A stretch of 44,030 bases of DNA from Niastella sp966211305 (GCA_966211305.1 CBIHPC010000031.1:1-44030); one strand, 5' to 3'. Numbered from the stretch's first letter, positions 27,204 through 34,093 are shown. Made by a program: numbers and translations. Notes: generated by a model not told the origin, from the letters alone.

Positions 27204-28757
27204 ATGAAGAGAATGCTGTTCTTCCTTGTCCTCCTGTGCCTGGAAAAGGCCCTCCACGCCCAATACGTTTATACCATCAAAGCAGATAGCGTTAAGATCA
27301 CCAATACCTGCGATACTGCGGAACTGATCATAGAGAACCATACGCAAAACGTTTGCGGCTTCTTATTCAATAAAGGAAGAGGAAGAACGGAGTTCAGAAG
27401 AGGGATGGTAAAAATTAGTGATAGCATTTATGTAGTAGGCTGTGATACCTTAAAACTTTCTGTTGCCTGGCTGCAGGGTGGTAATACTTTTGGTACTACC
27501 GGTTTTTTCGGTACCCGTGATAATCACCACATCGATTATTATACCAATAATACAAAACGCGGCCGCTTAACCAACACCGGAAATTTTTTATTGGGCGGCG
27601 ATACCGACTATGGCTATAAAATGGCCGTCAGTGGAACCACATACAGCCAGTTCTTTACGAATTCAACAACTCCACTTGGCGCTGGGGGCAGCGGCGCGCT
27701 CCGGTTGCGATGGGGTGGAGGAGAAGGTACCTATGTTGATTTTTACAAACAGGGTAACACTAATCGTCGCGGCTATATTGGTTCTGCTTCTGATAGCAGG
27801 CCGTTAGTAATAACAGATTCAATTGGATTAACATTTCTAAATACTCCATATGTTACTTTGGGATTAGAGACAGGTGCTCCTTTGCTCTCAAGGTTTACGA
27901 TTGCCTCAAACAGGTCAACCGGTTGGGATGCTTTCACCATCCTGGGTAGTGACAGCGTACTCAACAAAGATCTGGTAGTTAAAGCCAATGGAAATGTGGT
28001 TTTGGCTGGTAGCTATGGCACAGATAATGGAAAAAAATTGCAGGTCAACGGCACCAGTTGGTTCGGGAATGATGTTTTCTTTTACCACCCTACCTACCAA
28101 ACCGGCGGGTACGGTGCAGGCGCCAAATGGGTAAATAATAATACGTTTCGCATATATGGCGGCCCGGCTCAGGAGTCATTAACTTTTGGTCCGGCCAACA
28201 CTATTACAAGTAGCGCCACGGTTATGGCTCCCAACTTTTATGGAACTTCTACCACCGGGGCTAATTATTTTGTTCCTTCTTCCGGTGGGGTGTATACTAC
28301 TGCAAACGCTGCGGGCAATACTGACGGCAGGATTCATCATACCTTCACCATTGCAATGCCTGCCGAGAATTCCGGCGCCGGCGCAATAACTTTGGTTGAA
28401 TTAAACAAGCCTGTTAACAGAGGTAGCCAGGACGGGCTTGAAACCGGCCTGCGCATTAAATTTACGGTGAATGGAACTGCCGGTAAGCTCCGTGCCCTTG
28501 AAACCGTAAATGGTGATGTTAAGTTACACACCACCAGCGGCCGCACCAGCATCGGCCTCGATGGCTCTTCTACCATTACTTCACGCTTAGATGTCAGCGG
28601 CGAAGAAGGCTATAATCAACTTCGCCTGCGCAAAAAGTATACGCCTACATCTTCTTCCGATACCAATGGCGCCGAAGGCGATGTTAGCTGGGACGATAGT
28701 TATATTTATATCAAGACCTCATCGGGCTGGAAGCGATCCGCATTGAGTACGTTTTAA
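27204..28757 (+). CDS. Tail-fibre-like surface protein with a different C-terminal end
   Basis: 517 residues. The first 65 or so match the neighbouring fibres (signal peptide MKRMLFFLVLLCLEKALHAQ, three cysteines), followed by WLQGGNTFGTTGFFGTRDN and RGRLTNTGNFLLGGDTDYG. The rest diverges. It lacks the WPDYVFSKQYQLPS block and instead ends with YTPTSSSDTNGAEGDVSWDD and SGWKRSALSTF, another widespread Bacteroidota fibre ending. It shows the modular design of the family: constant export/anchor module, variable shaft, exchangeable end. It starts 26 nt after the previous fibre, so cotranscription is likely. Function is inferred as for its paralogues. Confidence 0.8.
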   Translation: MKRMLFFLVLLCLEKALHAQYVYTIKADSVKITNTCDTAELIIENHTQNVCGFLFNKGRGRTEFRRGMVKISDSIYVVGCDTLKLSVAWLQGGNTFGTTGFFGTRDNHHIDYYTNNTKRGRLTNTGNFLLGGDTDYGYKMAVSGTTYSQFFTNSTTPLGAGGSGALRLRWGGGEGTYVDFYKQGNTNRRGYIGSASDSRPLVITDSIGLTFLNTPYVTLGLETGAPLLSRFTIASNRSTGWDAFTILGSDSVLNKDLVVKANGNVVLAGSYGTDNGKKLQVNGTSWFGNDVFFYHPTYQTGGYGAGAKWVNNNTFRIYGGPAQESLTFGPANTITSSATVMAPNFYGTSTTGANYFVPSSGGVYTTANAAGNTDGRIHHTFTIAMPAENSGAGAITLVELNKPVNRGSQDGLETGLRIKFTVNGTAGKLRALETVNGDVKLHTTSGRTSIGLDGSSTITSRLDVSGEEGYNQLRLRKKYTPTSSSDTNGAEGDVSWDDSYIYIKTSSGWKRSALSTF

Positions 28758-28781
28758 ACAGCCGTTCATGTTAATACTTTC

Positions 28782-28823
28782 GTTTTTGGGAAACAGCCGA
28801 TCTTCCCCCTGTTTCCCAAAAAC
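28782..28823. repeat. Perfect 15-bp inverted repeat
   Basis: GTTTTTGGGAAACAG (28782-28796) and its exact complement CTGTTTCCCAAAAAC (28809-28823) are separated by 12 nt. The hairpin follows the fibre gene by 24 nt, where a terminator is expected, but no U-tract follows the stem, so it is not a textbook terminator. Only the right arm is kept in the related sequence at 32908-32922. Confidence 0.6.
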
Positions 28824-29122
28824 TGTATCTTGCAGCCGGTGATAAAAACTAATCGCCCGGCTCCCTGATATGGAAAAAAAGATTCTCGTAGTTATAGCGC
28901 TTACCGTATTTCTCTTTTTCCTGGCTTTTGCACTCAGAAATAGAAAAGTATTATCTAATATTATCCTTGGCCTGGCGGCTATGCTGTCTACCTTGCTGGT
29001 TGTTGAATTTACCTACCGCCTGTTCTTTAAGAAAAAAGAGCTTGTCAGTTCATGGACGCCCCATAATATTTTCGAGCCCGAAACTGCATTGGGCTATACT
29101 TATGGCAAGCCATCAGTATATA
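28802..29122 (+). repeat. About 320-bp direct repeat, left copy (SGNH gene 5' end)
   Basis: This segment, made of the right hairpin arm, a 46-bp leader and the first 85 or so codons of an SGNH-like gene, recurs at 32901-33222 with roughly 85-90% identity by eye. The offset is about 4.1 kb. The two copies bracket the orphan Rhs cassettes and fibre remnants. Confidence 0.8.
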
Positions 29123-29136
29123 TCTACTTTGGTTAG
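28870..29136 (+). pseudogene. Truncated 5' copy of the SGNH-hydrolase-like gene
   Basis: 88 codons. The protein matches the N-terminus of the gene at 32970 almost residue for residue: a hydrophobic start (MEKKILVVIALTVFLFFLAF), a second hydrophobic segment (NIILGLAAMLSTLLVVEF), and SSWTPHNIFEPETALGYTYG. It breaks off after PSVYIYFG, where the full copy continues into AVYTQLKRTPNGD. The catalytic motif of the full copy lies beyond this break, so the fragment cannot be an active hydrolase. Two membrane segments could still be made. The break coincides with the end of the 320-bp repeat, pointing to a recombination joint. Confidence 0.75.
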
Positions 29137-29233
29137 CGATGATCACTTATTCATTATAAAAAACGTCAGAGGCGGCTGAATTTAATGGTGCTGATTAAAA
29201 TAAATACCAATCTATAAAATAGCATAAACCAAA

Positions 29234-29305
29234 ATGAAAAATATATTCTCCCTCCTCGCACTCCTGTGCCTGGAAAAGGCCCTTCATGCCCAATATAGCA
29301 TATGA
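29234..29305 (+). pseudogene. Signal-peptide-only remnant of a fibre gene
   Basis: ATG at 29234 opens the fibre signal peptide (MKNIFSLLALLCLEKALHAQ), but the frame ends three codons later (Y-S-I-stop). Homology to the fibres stops at CATGCCCAATA (29285-29295). Downstream DNA belongs to an orphan Rhs-type tip in another frame, so the joint is out of frame and the tip would not be exported from this start. Confidence 0.7.
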
Positions 29306-29762
29306 ATCAGGTAATAAGTATGCACCTTATATTGATGCTTTAGGACAATTTACACCAACAGTGGCTATGGCTGGTTCATTAAAAGGGTTAGTGAGAAGTG
29401 GATTGGGGATAATTGATGCGGCAAAAACTTTAGACAATACTCCTTCGGTGGCAAATTTAATAAGTCTTTTAGATCAGTATAGTGATACTAAAGGGTTTCT
29501 TCTAGAGTCATTCAATTTAACAAGTGATGTAACTGGGGGACAGCTTAAACAATCGTTAAGTTTCGCTTTCTCTTATGTAGTGCAAAAAGGTGAAAATCTT
29601 ACAGATATTGCAAAGAAGTTTCATACTACAGTTGAAGGTATATCTAAGGCAAATGGAATTACGGATAAAAATAATATTAAAGAAGGACAAAAGCTTAAAT
29701 TTAAAGGGTGGGGAGGAGGATCATCTGGCGGTGCAGGGGCATCATATACTGATAAAAAATAG
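29286..29762 (+). CDS. Orphan Rhs-type tip with LysM domain
   Basis: A 158-residue reading frame in AT-rich DNA. The ATG at 29286 lies inside the fibre remnant and is unlikely to be the original start; authentic tip sequence begins near YESGNKYAPYIDALGQF. Residues about 98-142 are a LysM domain (YVVQKGENLTDIAKKFHTT, GISKANGI, IKEGQKLKF), known for binding peptidoglycan or chitin. A Gly/Ser tail follows (GWGGGSSGGAG). The frame stops just before a small membrane-protein gene, reproducing the tip-immunity order of the main rhs locus. No Rhs core is attached, so this looks like a displaced toxin tip that is probably silent as it stands. No catalytic motif was recognised, and the toxin reading is from context. 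Confidence 0.55.
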   Translation: MPNIAYESGNKYAPYIDALGQFTPTVAMAGSLKGLVRSGLGIIDAAKTLDNTPSVANLISLLDQYSDTKGFLLESFNLTSDVTGGQLKQSLSFAFSYVVQKGENLTDIAKKFHTTVEGISKANGITDKNNIKEGQKLKFKGWGGGSSGGAGASYTDKK

Positions 29763-29766
29763 AAAT

Positions 29767-30183
29767 ATGGTTGAAATAAAAAATCAAAAGAACTATCATA
29801 AATCTTTGCTTAAAATGACACTTTGGATATTAATTGGATTTGTCATAATGCTTTTTTTGAACCCTTCCTTTTTTATAGGCGATATTATCATGTTTATATT
29901 AATTGAATTGATTCTTTTATCTGAACGATTTACACAGAGTGTTAGCGCGAATCATATAAGTATAACAATTATATACTATCATTTTTTGTCTAAAAAGGAA
30001 ATAGTAATCAATAGGAGCGAAACGAAATCGAAACTTTCGAAAGTGGGATCTTTTCGTAGTCCCGTTTATTTTGTCTTAGATATAAGGCGGTATAATAAAA
30101 GGGTTTATAGAATTGATAGTCGTGATGGGTTTAGCAAGGATGAATTAAATATGTTACATGACAATCTAAACCTACCTAAATAG
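29767..30183 (+). CDS. Putative orphan immunity protein, membrane-anchored
   Basis: ATG at 29767, four bases after the stop of the LysM tip, is preferred over an in-frame extension that overlaps the tip. The 138-residue product has two hydrophobic segments (residues about 16-32, LWILIGFVIMLFLNP, and 35-50, IGDIIMFILIELILL). A soluble domain follows (YYHFLSKKEIVINRSETKSK, YFVLDIRRYNKRVYRI) that resembles the PH-like domains of many small bacterial membrane proteins. It is AT-rich like its neighbour and does not resemble the immunity candidate at 22704 beyond the membrane topology. Immunity is inferred from position. Confidence 0.55.
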   Translation: MVEIKNQKNYHKSLLKMTLWILIGFVIMLFLNPSFFIGDIIMFILIELILLSERFTQSVSANHISITIIYYHFLSKKEIVINRSETKSKLSKVGSFRSPVYFVLDIRRYNKRVYRIDSRDGFSKDELNMLHDNLNLPK

Positions 30184-30279
30184 TATCAATTCAATTGCCT
30201 GTTTAGTTAAAATCAGAAGATTGTCGAACTAAATACTTGATAAAAGCAATAGTCAGCAATAAATTAACATAAATCATTT

Positions 30280-30483
30280 ATGAAAAGAGTTATATTCCTC
30301 CTCGCACTTCTGTGCCTGGAAAAGACTCTTCATGCCCAATACATTTACACCATCAAAGCCGATAGCGTAAAGATTACCAACACTTGCGATACTGCAGAAC
30401 TGATCATCGAGAACCATACGCAAAACGTTTGCGGCTTTTTGTTCAACAAGGAGAGGGAAGAGCGGAGTTCAGAAGGGTGGTAG
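30280..30483 (+). pseudogene. Truncated and frameshifted fibre gene
   Basis: 67 codons with the fibre leader (AATTAACATAAATCATTT-ATG), signal peptide (MKRVIFLLALLCLEKTLHAQ) and conserved module up to NVCGFLFNK. The frame is then lost by a one-base deletion in the AAAGGAAG stretch near 30450, giving EREERSSEGW-stop. Fibre-derived DNA continues to about 30476, where it joins Rhs sequence (GGTAGCTGGGATAATGATGC) in a third frame. It is the fibre 5' end expected after an immunity gene, cut short by the next cassette. Confidence 0.75.
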
Positions 30484-30499
30484 CTGGGATAATGATGCA

Positions 30500-30807
30500 T
30501 TAACGCAATCAGAGCTGCACTTGTATGGCAGCAGCAGGATCGGGTTATTACACAGGAGCTTTGATGTAGCTGAAGAATACAATCCGACCGATACCACCAT
30601 GCCTTTGCTGGGTACTGGCCTTAGTCATAACTTTGGTAGGGGAAATAAGCTCTTTGAGTTAAGTAATCACCTGGGCAACGTGCTGGTGACGGTGAACGAT
30701 AAAAAGCTCGGCGTGTCATCAAACAATAATGTTGTTGATTACTTCAATCCGCAGGTAGTAAGTGCGCAGGATTATTATCCGTTTGGGATGCTTCAGGTGG
30801 GAAGGGT
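30500..30807 (+). repeat. Rhs-core direct repeat, copy B (orphan cassette)
   Basis: Second copy of the 308-bp segment at 21339-21646, 9 mismatches and no indels by eye, with 30555-30759 identical to 21394-21598. It gives the orphan cassette a left homology arm long enough for RecA-type exchange with the main rhs gene. Confidence 0.9.
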
Positions 30808-31735
30808 TTTTAATACGAGTGGGTATAGGTATGGGTTTAATGGGAAGGAAAAAGACGGTGAAATTATTGGCGAAGGTAATCTGTATGATTATGGCTTTAG
30901 AATATATAATGCAAAAATTGCTAAATTTCTTTCAGTTGATCCATTAACTCAGTCGTATCCATGGTATACTCCATATCAATTTTCTGGTAACAAACCAATT
31001 AGCTGTATTGATTTGGATGGGCTGGAGGAAAAGATGGCAATTTATACCTATCAAAAAGATGACAATGGAATTGAACATACAACTTATTTGGAAATTCCAT
31101 GGCAGAAACATCAGCAAAGTCCTGAGCATGGGAGTAAAGGTATAGCGACTTACTATTATTTTTATGATAACAAAACCAAGAAGACAAATTTTCTTTATGC
31201 ATATTCAACCGAAGTAGAGGTCGCGGAAGAAGGTTGGTTTAGCAAGTTGTTCGGAAAGAAACACCTTATGCCACAAATTCAGATTTTTGGAAGTGGCAGA
31301 GATTATATGGGTGGGGAATATGATCCATCGAAGCCGATATTTTCCTTTAACTTATCTACTGACGAATTATTTTCTTTATTGATGCTTGGAACAGAAGGTC
31401 CAGAAAAATATGGACCAATTAGTGAAGTGGATAAATTTGAAGAAGGAACAAAAAGTACGAATAAATTGACTGAAATTTATGATAAGGTTAAAGAAATAAT
31501 GGATGAAAAAAGCAAGCCTGAAACAAAGAGAGAGCCGGTAATTATTGAGGAAGTGAGAGAAGGGAAATGGGAATATTATTTGAGGTATAAGAATGGCGAT
31601 TTCAAGGAAGCATCATACGTTTATGAATTGCCTGAGCAAAAGATAGTAGGGAAGGATGGAGCTCCTGATACCTTGAAAAAAGTGAAATTTAAAACGCCGC
31701 CTGCTCCTAAAAAAGATATACCTAGAAAGAATTAA
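30521..31735 (+). CDS. Orphan Rhs core plus alternative C-terminal tip
   Basis: A 404-residue frame opening at a TTG inside the Rhs core (LYGSSRIGLLHRSFDVAEEY); no good start codon exists, and Rhs-frame sequence is readable back to about 30476. Residues 1-165 or so are the Rhs-associated core (NHLGNVLVTVND, QDYYPFGMLQVG, YDYGFRIYNAKIAKFLSVDP) ending at CIDLDGLEE. Residues about 168-404 are an unrelated tip, rich in Lys, Glu and Tyr, ending PPAPKKDIPRKN, with no motif I recognise. The stop is one base from the following lipoprotein gene. This is the classic form of an orphan Rhs core-tip cassette, which can replace the tip of the main gene by recombination. As it stands it lacks a signal peptide and is probably not expressed as a toxin. 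Confidence 0.7.
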   Translation: MYGSSRIGLLHRSFDVAEEYNPTDTTMPLLGTGLSHNFGRGNKLFELSNHLGNVLVTVNDKKLGVSSNNNVVDYFNPQVVSAQDYYPFGMLQVGRVFNTSGYRYGFNGKEKDGEIIGEGNLYDYGFRIYNAKIAKFLSVDPLTQSYPWYTPYQFSGNKPISCIDLDGLEEKMAIYTYQKDDNGIEHTTYLEIPWQKHQQSPEHGSKGIATYYYFYDNKTKKTNFLYAYSTEVEVAEEGWFSKLFGKKHLMPQIQIFGSGRDYMGGEYDPSKPIFSFNLSTDELFSLLMLGTEGPEKYGPISEVDKFEEGTKSTNKLTEIYDKVKEIMDEKSKPETKREPVIIEEVREGKWEYYLRYKNGDFKEASYVYELPEQKIVGKDGAPDTLKKVKFKTPPAPKKDIPRKN

Positions 31736-31736
31736 T

Positions 31737-32504
31737 ATGAAACATATACTGTATTTATTAGTTTCGGTTTACTTGTTAATGTTTGTTGGCTGCAAGTCTG
31801 ATAAAAGCGGCGTTAAAATAAAGAAGATTGATTTGCACAATAGAATAATTGAGGCGCCTTTTATTGATGATTCAGTGATGCACGGCTTGGCAATGTATTA
31901 CACTTATAAAGGATCTCTGGAAAGTAAGATTACGTATAAAAATGGAGTAAAAAATGGCCTTGCAGTAAATTATTATCCTAACGGAAGTTTATGGGATTCT
32001 GGTTATTATGTTAATGGGCTTAAGCATGGGCATCATTTTGTATTTGATTCTTTAGGTAGCTTAGTTTACCAGGACTATTATTTTAATGGACATAGGTTGG
32101 GAGGGCAGGTCTTTTTTTTGAATTCTAAATTAAGCAGATATGTTTATAGCAATTTTGAGAAGGAGCAATTGTATGAAGGTCTATATGACTCTGTAGGAAG
32201 CATCTATCGTTATGGAGGCGAAATTGTTAATGCAAATTTATATTATGCAAAAAAAGATGATAAACAAGGAGTGGGTATATTTTCGTACTTTTTGAATCCT
32301 CCAAATGTAGATATTGAATATTCTATTGGCCTAATTGAAAATAATACTAATAAAAAAAGGGAATTGGTCCGGTTTTACAAAAGCCGGGAGTTTATTGATA
32401 CAATAGTTGATCTGCCTTTGCCTGGATGGTATTACTATGTAGCGGCAGATTACAACGATACTAGTAATAGTTATCGCAAAATATTTCTTACAGTATTGAA
32501 ATAA
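31737..32504 (+). CDS. Lipoprotein with MORN/YwqK-type repeats, putative immunity protein
   Basis: 255 residues, starting one base after the stop of the orphan Rhs tip. The N-terminus is a lipoprotein signal (YLLVSVYLLMFVGCKSDKSG, lipobox FVGC). Residues about 50-130 contain MORN-like repeats of the YwqK type (YKNGVKNGLAVNYYPNGSLW, YYVNGLKHGHHFVFDSLGSL, YFNGHRLGGQVFF). Proteins of this class are often annotated as YwqK-family antitoxins and lie beside Bacteroidota toxins. The last 100 or so residues form a different beta-rich domain. A lipid-anchored envelope location agrees with an immunity role against an incoming Rhs tip, but the partner has not been identified experimentally here. Confidence 0.7.
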   Translation: MKHILYLLVSVYLLMFVGCKSDKSGVKIKKIDLHNRIIEAPFIDDSVMHGLAMYYTYKGSLESKITYKNGVKNGLAVNYYPNGSLWDSGYYVNGLKHGHHFVFDSLGSLVYQDYYFNGHRLGGQVFFLNSKLSRYVYSNFEKEQLYEGLYDSVGSIYRYGGEIVNANLYYAKKDDKQGVGIFSYFLNPPNVDIEYSIGLIENNTNKKRELVRFYKSREFIDTIVDLPLPGWYYYVAADYNDTSNSYRKIFLTVLK

Positions 32505-32658
32505 AACACATTGACCCTTAAGTATACAAATAAAAGGATGTTGCAGTTATAAGAATATATATTCTCTTACTGATATCCTGATCAATAAGCAGTCGATAGT
32601 ATAACCCAAACTCTTAAAAGCTATATAACAGTGCCATAGAAAATTAACTTAACCACTT

Positions 32659-32770
32659 ATGAAGGAAGGGGAAGAACGGAATTCAGAAGGGGATTGCTGA
32701 GGATCAACGACAGTATATCTGTTATTGGCTGCGATACCCTAAAGTTGAATCCCTGGTTACAAGGTGGTAA
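32659..32770 (+). pseudogene. Internally deleted fibre-gene fragment
   Basis: The fibre leader (AATTAACTTAACCACTT-ATGAA) is joined directly to sequence equivalent to 23587-23698 of the gene at 23418 (GGAAGGGGAAGAACGGAATT onward), removing the signal peptide and the NHTQN region. The match is nearly exact for about 110 bp, to TGGTTACAAGGTGGTAA, then ends. Translation from the ATG stops after 13 codons, so it is dead. It is the third case of a fibre 5' end directly downstream of an immunity gene. Confidence 0.75.
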
Positions 32771-32900
32771 TGCCTGCAACCGGTCAGCCCGCAATCCGCA
32801 GGCGGCCTGCTGGTGCATCCCAACAAACAATTCTATTTTATCACTTCCCTGTATAAACGGTTTGCGCCGGAAATTATGGCGCAGCCGGGATACCGGACCA
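32771..32900 (+). other. Coding-like fragment of unknown origin
   Basis: Between the fibre fragment and the SGNH repeat, the frame beginning at 32771 reads LQPVSPQSAGGLLVHPNKQF and continues FYFITSLYKRFAPEIMAQPG. Its composition looks like a real protein C-terminus, and it is GC-richer than the cassettes. There is a stop just upstream (32768) and no start. I could not identify a source gene. It may be a scrap carried in by rearrangement, or chance. Confidence 0.25.
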
Positions 32901-33222
32901 CTTCCCACTGTTTCCCAAAAACATTATCTTGCAACCCGGTGATCAAAACTAATCGCCCGGTTCCCTGATATGGAAAAAAAGATCCTCGCAGTTATTGTTC
33001 TTACCTTATTACTCTTTTTCCTGGCTTTTGCACTTAGAAACAGAAAGTTATTCTCCAATATTTTACTTGGCCTGGCAGCTATGCTGGCCACCTTGCTGGT
33101 TGTTGAATTTGCCTACCGCCTGTTCTTTAAGAAAAAAGACCTCGTCAGTTCATGGACGCCGAAGAATATTTTTGAACCTGAATCTGAATTGGGTTATACC
33201 TATAGCGAGCCAGCAGTATATA
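32901..33222 (+). repeat. About 320-bp direct repeat, right copy (SGNH gene 5' end)
   Basis: Partner of the repeat at 28802-29122. It shares CTGTTTCCCAAAAAC, the leader CTAATCGCCCGG...CCCTGAT-ATG and the first 85 or so codons of the SGNH-like gene. Homology ends at CAGTATATA, exactly where the left copy loses the gene. Confidence 0.8.
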
Positions 33223-34079
33223 CTCAACTAAAAAGAACGCCCAATGGCGATACGATCTATAACGCCGCCTATACCATCCTGGATGATACCATCAATTCAG
33301 GTATTCACTTCAATTTTCGTAAAGGTTACAAAACCAATAATAAGCAGCAAGAGGTGGTGTTCCTGGGTTGTAGTTTAACTTTCGGGCAGGGATTGAACGA
33401 TAATGAGTCGCTGCCATTTTGTTATGGCGCCGCCGCGGATATTTCTACCGTAAACATGGCCGGTATAGGGTATGGCATTCACCAGGTGTACCAGTTGTTT
33501 GATTCAAAGTTCAGCTCACTTGATAATCACAACCGCATTTTCATCTTTCCTTTCTTTTACGACCATATCCTCCGCGCTAATGGTATTTATGAATGGAACA
33601 ATGCCGGTCCCTTTTTCGATCTTCAGCATGACTCGCTCGTCAATAAAGGGCCGTTGTATAAATTTAAACAGCTTAAGGGCGACAAACTGGCTTTTTATTT
33701 GAGCTGCTTCGGTTCATTCAAAGTGCTTAAAGATAACCTGCATAAGATCGCCTATCGTGCGGCTGTTCAAAATATGTCTGAAACAGATTATCAACGCTGT
33801 TTTCTTATGCTGCAACAAATGGCCAAAAAGATCAATCATTCAGGCGGCCGTTTTATCATTTTAGACTGGGCCGACTACAACTGGTTTTATAAACCCCTCA
33901 GTGATATCTCAAAATCAAAGATCAACCGGCAATTCGATATCTTATTCAAATCGGGGGTACAGGTGATCCCGGTTGCTTCCATCATCGATATAAAAGATCC
34001 AAAGAACTTTATTCCTGCCGATGGCCATCCTCCGCCGCTGCCAATAAAGCTATTGCCAACTGGCTGGCCGAACATATAA
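32970..34079 (+). CDS. Membrane-anchored SGNH/GDSL-hydrolase-like protein with a C-terminal frameshift
   Basis: 369 residues. Two hydrophobic segments (about 4-21 and 28-47) precede a soluble domain. VVFLGCSLTFGQGLNDNESLP (about residues 128-148, quoted in part) fits SGNH block I with nucleophile Ser in GCSLTFGQG. DGHP near residue 351 fits the C-terminal Asp-x-His block. After DGHP the frame gives an unlikely tail (PPLPIKLLPTGWPNI). Adding one base after the P codon gives AAANKAIANWLAEHI, the normal ending of such enzymes, with a stop at 34093. A one-base deletion (or base-call error) near 34031 is therefore likely. The catalytic residues precede it, so activity may survive. Substrate unknown; acyl-ester removal or addition on surface glycans is typical of relatives. 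Confidence 0.75.
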   Translation: MEKKILAVIVLTLLLFFLAFALRNRKLFSNILLGLAAMLATLLVVEFAYRLFFKKKDLVSSWTPKNIFEPESELGYTYSEPAVYTQLKRTPNGDTIYNAAYTILDDTINSGIHFNFRKGYKTNNKQQEVVFLGCSLTFGQGLNDNESLPFCYGAAADISTVNMAGIGYGIHQVYQLFDSKFSSLDNHNRIFIFPFFYDHILRANGIYEWNNAGPFFDLQHDSLVNKGPLYKFKQLKGDKLAFYLSCFGSFKVLKDNLHKIAYRAAVQNMSETDYQRCFLMLQQMAKKINHSGGRFIILDWADYNWFYKPLSDISKSKINRQFDILFKSGVQVIPVASIIDIKDPKNFIPADGHPPPLPIKLLPTGWPNI

Positions 34080-34093
34080 CATTAAGTAATTAA

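Noticed and set aside
28782..28823. Textbook rho-independent terminator after the fibre gene at 27204
   Set aside because: The stem is perfect but no T-tract follows it, so it is listed only as an inverted repeat.
29590..29766. N-terminal extension of the immunity gene at 29767 into the LysM tip
   Set aside because: The extension overlaps well-supported LysM coding sequence and has no protein-like pattern; ATG 29767 gives a normal membrane protein.
32694..32942. 82-codon frame across the fibre fragment and the SGNH leader
   Set aside because: It spans a rearrangement joint and known non-coding leader sequence, so it is a chance frame.
23166..32969. Insertion sequences or integrase-driven mobility as the cause of the rearranged array
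   Set aside because: No transposase, integrase or terminal inverted repeats were found; homologous exchange between internal repeats explains the joints better.
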